64,000 nt of DNA from Haloarcula amylolytica JCM 13557 (GTDB lineage Archaea; Halobacteriota; Halobacteria; Halobacteriales; Haloarculaceae): the NCBI RefSeq assembly GCF_000336615.1, contig NZ_AOLW01000015.1:580906-644905 (forward strand). Reading direction: 5' to 3'. The position numbers and the translations under genes are program-made. Each line of letters begins with the position of its first letter. Position 1 is the first letter of the stretch. The notes beneath the pieces were generated by a model. That model was not told where the DNA came from. It saw only the letters and a program-made list of their open reading frames with translations, and did no database searches. This document shows positions 63,368 through 64,000 of the stretch, in pieces.

Positions 63368-63390
63368 ACCGCGCGCCATCGGCGCGCGGT
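63368..63390. terminator. 10-bp-stem hairpin after the phosphorylase gene
   Basis: ACCGCGCGCC-ATC-GGCGCGCGGT is a perfect stem with a 3-nt loop, followed by TTCACTTC. It lies between convergent genes, 91 bp after the udp stop. Together with the T-rich tract at 63424-63430 it may help transcription termination from either side. Confidence 0.55.
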
Positions 63391-63452
63391 TTCACTTCTC
63401 GCGACCAGCGGGAGCGAGACGGTCGTTTTTAGCGTAGATTTTTGCGAACCCG

Positions 63453-63485
63453 CTCCCCGCAGCGGCGCGAAGCGCCGCGAGGAGA
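63453..63485. repeat. Second GC-rich hairpin in the convergent gap
   Basis: GCGGCGC-GAA-GCGCCGC (63462-63478) forms a perfect 7-bp stem. Flanking CTCC and GGAG add an outer stem with a small bulge. T-runs at 63424-63430 and 63439-63443 precede it, and a short A-run (63498-63502) follows. The whole block resembles intergenic palindromic repeats that recur in haloarchaeal genomes; recurrence cannot be tested here. Confidence 0.5.
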
Positions 63486-63505
63486 GGGGGTGACGTAAAA
63501 AGGTA

Positions 63506-64000
63506 CTACATGTCAGGCCAGGCCTTGGCGGCCCGACCGACGCCAGTAACGTCCTTGATCCAGCGGGCAGCAATCGCCTTCTTCAGCAGTTTCGCGGGCA
63601 GCCCGCCGAAGGTTTCGATGGGCATGTTCACCACGTCGTGGGCGACGGCTTTCTCCCCGACCGACACGACGGTCCCCTTGTCCTTGTGGGTCCAGGTCTT
63701 GAGTGGCTGGCCACGGACGGCGCGCGCCAGGTTCTCACCAGCGACTTCGGCGGCTTGCCAGGCGGCCTGGGCGGTCGGCGGCGCGGGCTGGTCGCCGGGC
63801 TGGTCGATGAGTGCCGAGTCACCGATCGCAAAGACGTGCTCGTCGTCGGTCTGGAAGTTCCCTTCCGCGTGGACGCGATGGTTGCGCTCGTCCTTCTCCA
63901 GTTCGACCTCGTGCATGCAGTCCCGGCCGGTGATGCCGCCGGTCCAGACCAGCACGTCGTAGTCCAGTTCGTCCTCGTCGCCGATGTAGACGGTCTCCTC
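63506..64000 (-). CDS. NAD(P)/FAD-dependent oxidoreductase (NDH-2-like), C-terminal part
   Basis: Only the last ~164 residues are in the window; the 5' end lies beyond 64000. LVWTGGITGRD, VFAIGDSALI and TAQAAWQAAEVAGENLARAV are the FAD-binding C-terminal signature of type II NADH dehydrogenases and sulfide:quinone-like relatives. The C-terminus ends RAAKAWPDM after a basic amphipathic stretch (KLLKKAIAARW), consistent with peripheral membrane binding. A role in quinone reduction is likely. The substrate is not determined from this fragment. Confidence 0.85.
   Translation of the reverse strand, partial: EETVYIGDEDELDYDVLVWTGGITGRDCMHEVELEKDERNHRVHAEGNFQTDDEHVFAIGDSALIDQPGDQPAPPTAQAAWQAAEVAGENLARAVRGQPLKTWTHKDKGTVVSVGEKAVAHDVVNMPIETFGGLPAKLLKKAIAARWIKDVTGVGRAAKAWPDM

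Noticed and set aside
1..64000. tRNA, rRNA and CRISPR arrays
   Set aside because: No tRNA-like TTCGAAT arm in a cloverleaf context, no rRNA sequence and no spaced short repeats were seen.

Overview
The window is chromosomal DNA from a haloarchaeon, most likely Haloarcula or a close relative. The coding regions are GC-rich and the encoded proteins are acidic. Start codons are usually preceded at about -25 to -32 by TATA-like boxes, as in leaderless haloarchaeal transcripts. Archaeal markers are present: an archaeal proteasome beta subunit, Dph2, AglB/AglG/AglJ N-glycosylation enzymes, halocyanin and HTH_10 (Bat-type) regulators. No rRNA, tRNA or CRISPR array was seen.

Layout. (1) 1-3460: a gene-poor, lower-GC accessory stretch with one tiny membrane protein and a DUF5805-like/tyrosine recombinase pair. 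(2) 3461-12762: polar amino-acid ABC uptake operon with an HTH_10 regulator, a class III aminotransferase, a glutamate dehydrogenase-arginase pair and an IclR regulator. Together these look like an arginine/ornithine uptake and catabolism region. (3) 13299-20920: a hypothetical gene with a strong promoter dyad, then a nitrous-oxide reductase locus (halocyanin, NosZ, a NosB-like membrane protein by position, NosD, NosF, NosY) with no NosL in view. (4) 20929-27723: uncharacterised proteins (one faintly HisG-like, one coiled-coil), metallo-hydrolase, universal stress protein, YlbF-like protein, soluble chemotaxis transducer and Dph2. (5) 27788-32940: a histidine kinase/response regulator array. 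Its first kinase gene is broken by an exact 50-bp tandem duplication. (6) 32991-36667: METTL5-like methyltransferase, rhomboid protease, and divergent DoxX and HxlR genes.

(7) 36669-52643: the protein N-glycosylation locus. aglJ lies at one end and aglG and aglB at the other. Between them are two GT4 glycosyltransferases, a flippase, a TrmB regulator and five alkaline-phosphatase/sulfatase-superfamily enzymes. AglJ would start the dolichol-linked glycan, AglG and the GT4 enzymes would extend it, the flippase would move it outward and AglB would transfer it to S-layer and other surface proteins. The five hydrolase-like proteins are candidates for modifying the glycan.

(8) 52777-64000: housekeeping and small conserved genes (HEWD protein, thioesterase, PadR, TraB-family and site-2 protease pair, purM, XRE-CBS regulator, DUF555, psmB, glmM, cdd, udp, partial NDH-2-like oxidoreductase) plus small ORFs of 48 and 56 codons.

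The observations most worth checking are the 50-bp tandem duplication switching a PAS kinase out of frame (27958-28062), a TACT-N8-GAGTA TrmB-type site next to a TrmB gene and a tiny cysteine-containing ORF (37973-37993), the sulfatase-rich N-glycosylation locus, and a NosZ that appears to be a Tat lipoprotein.
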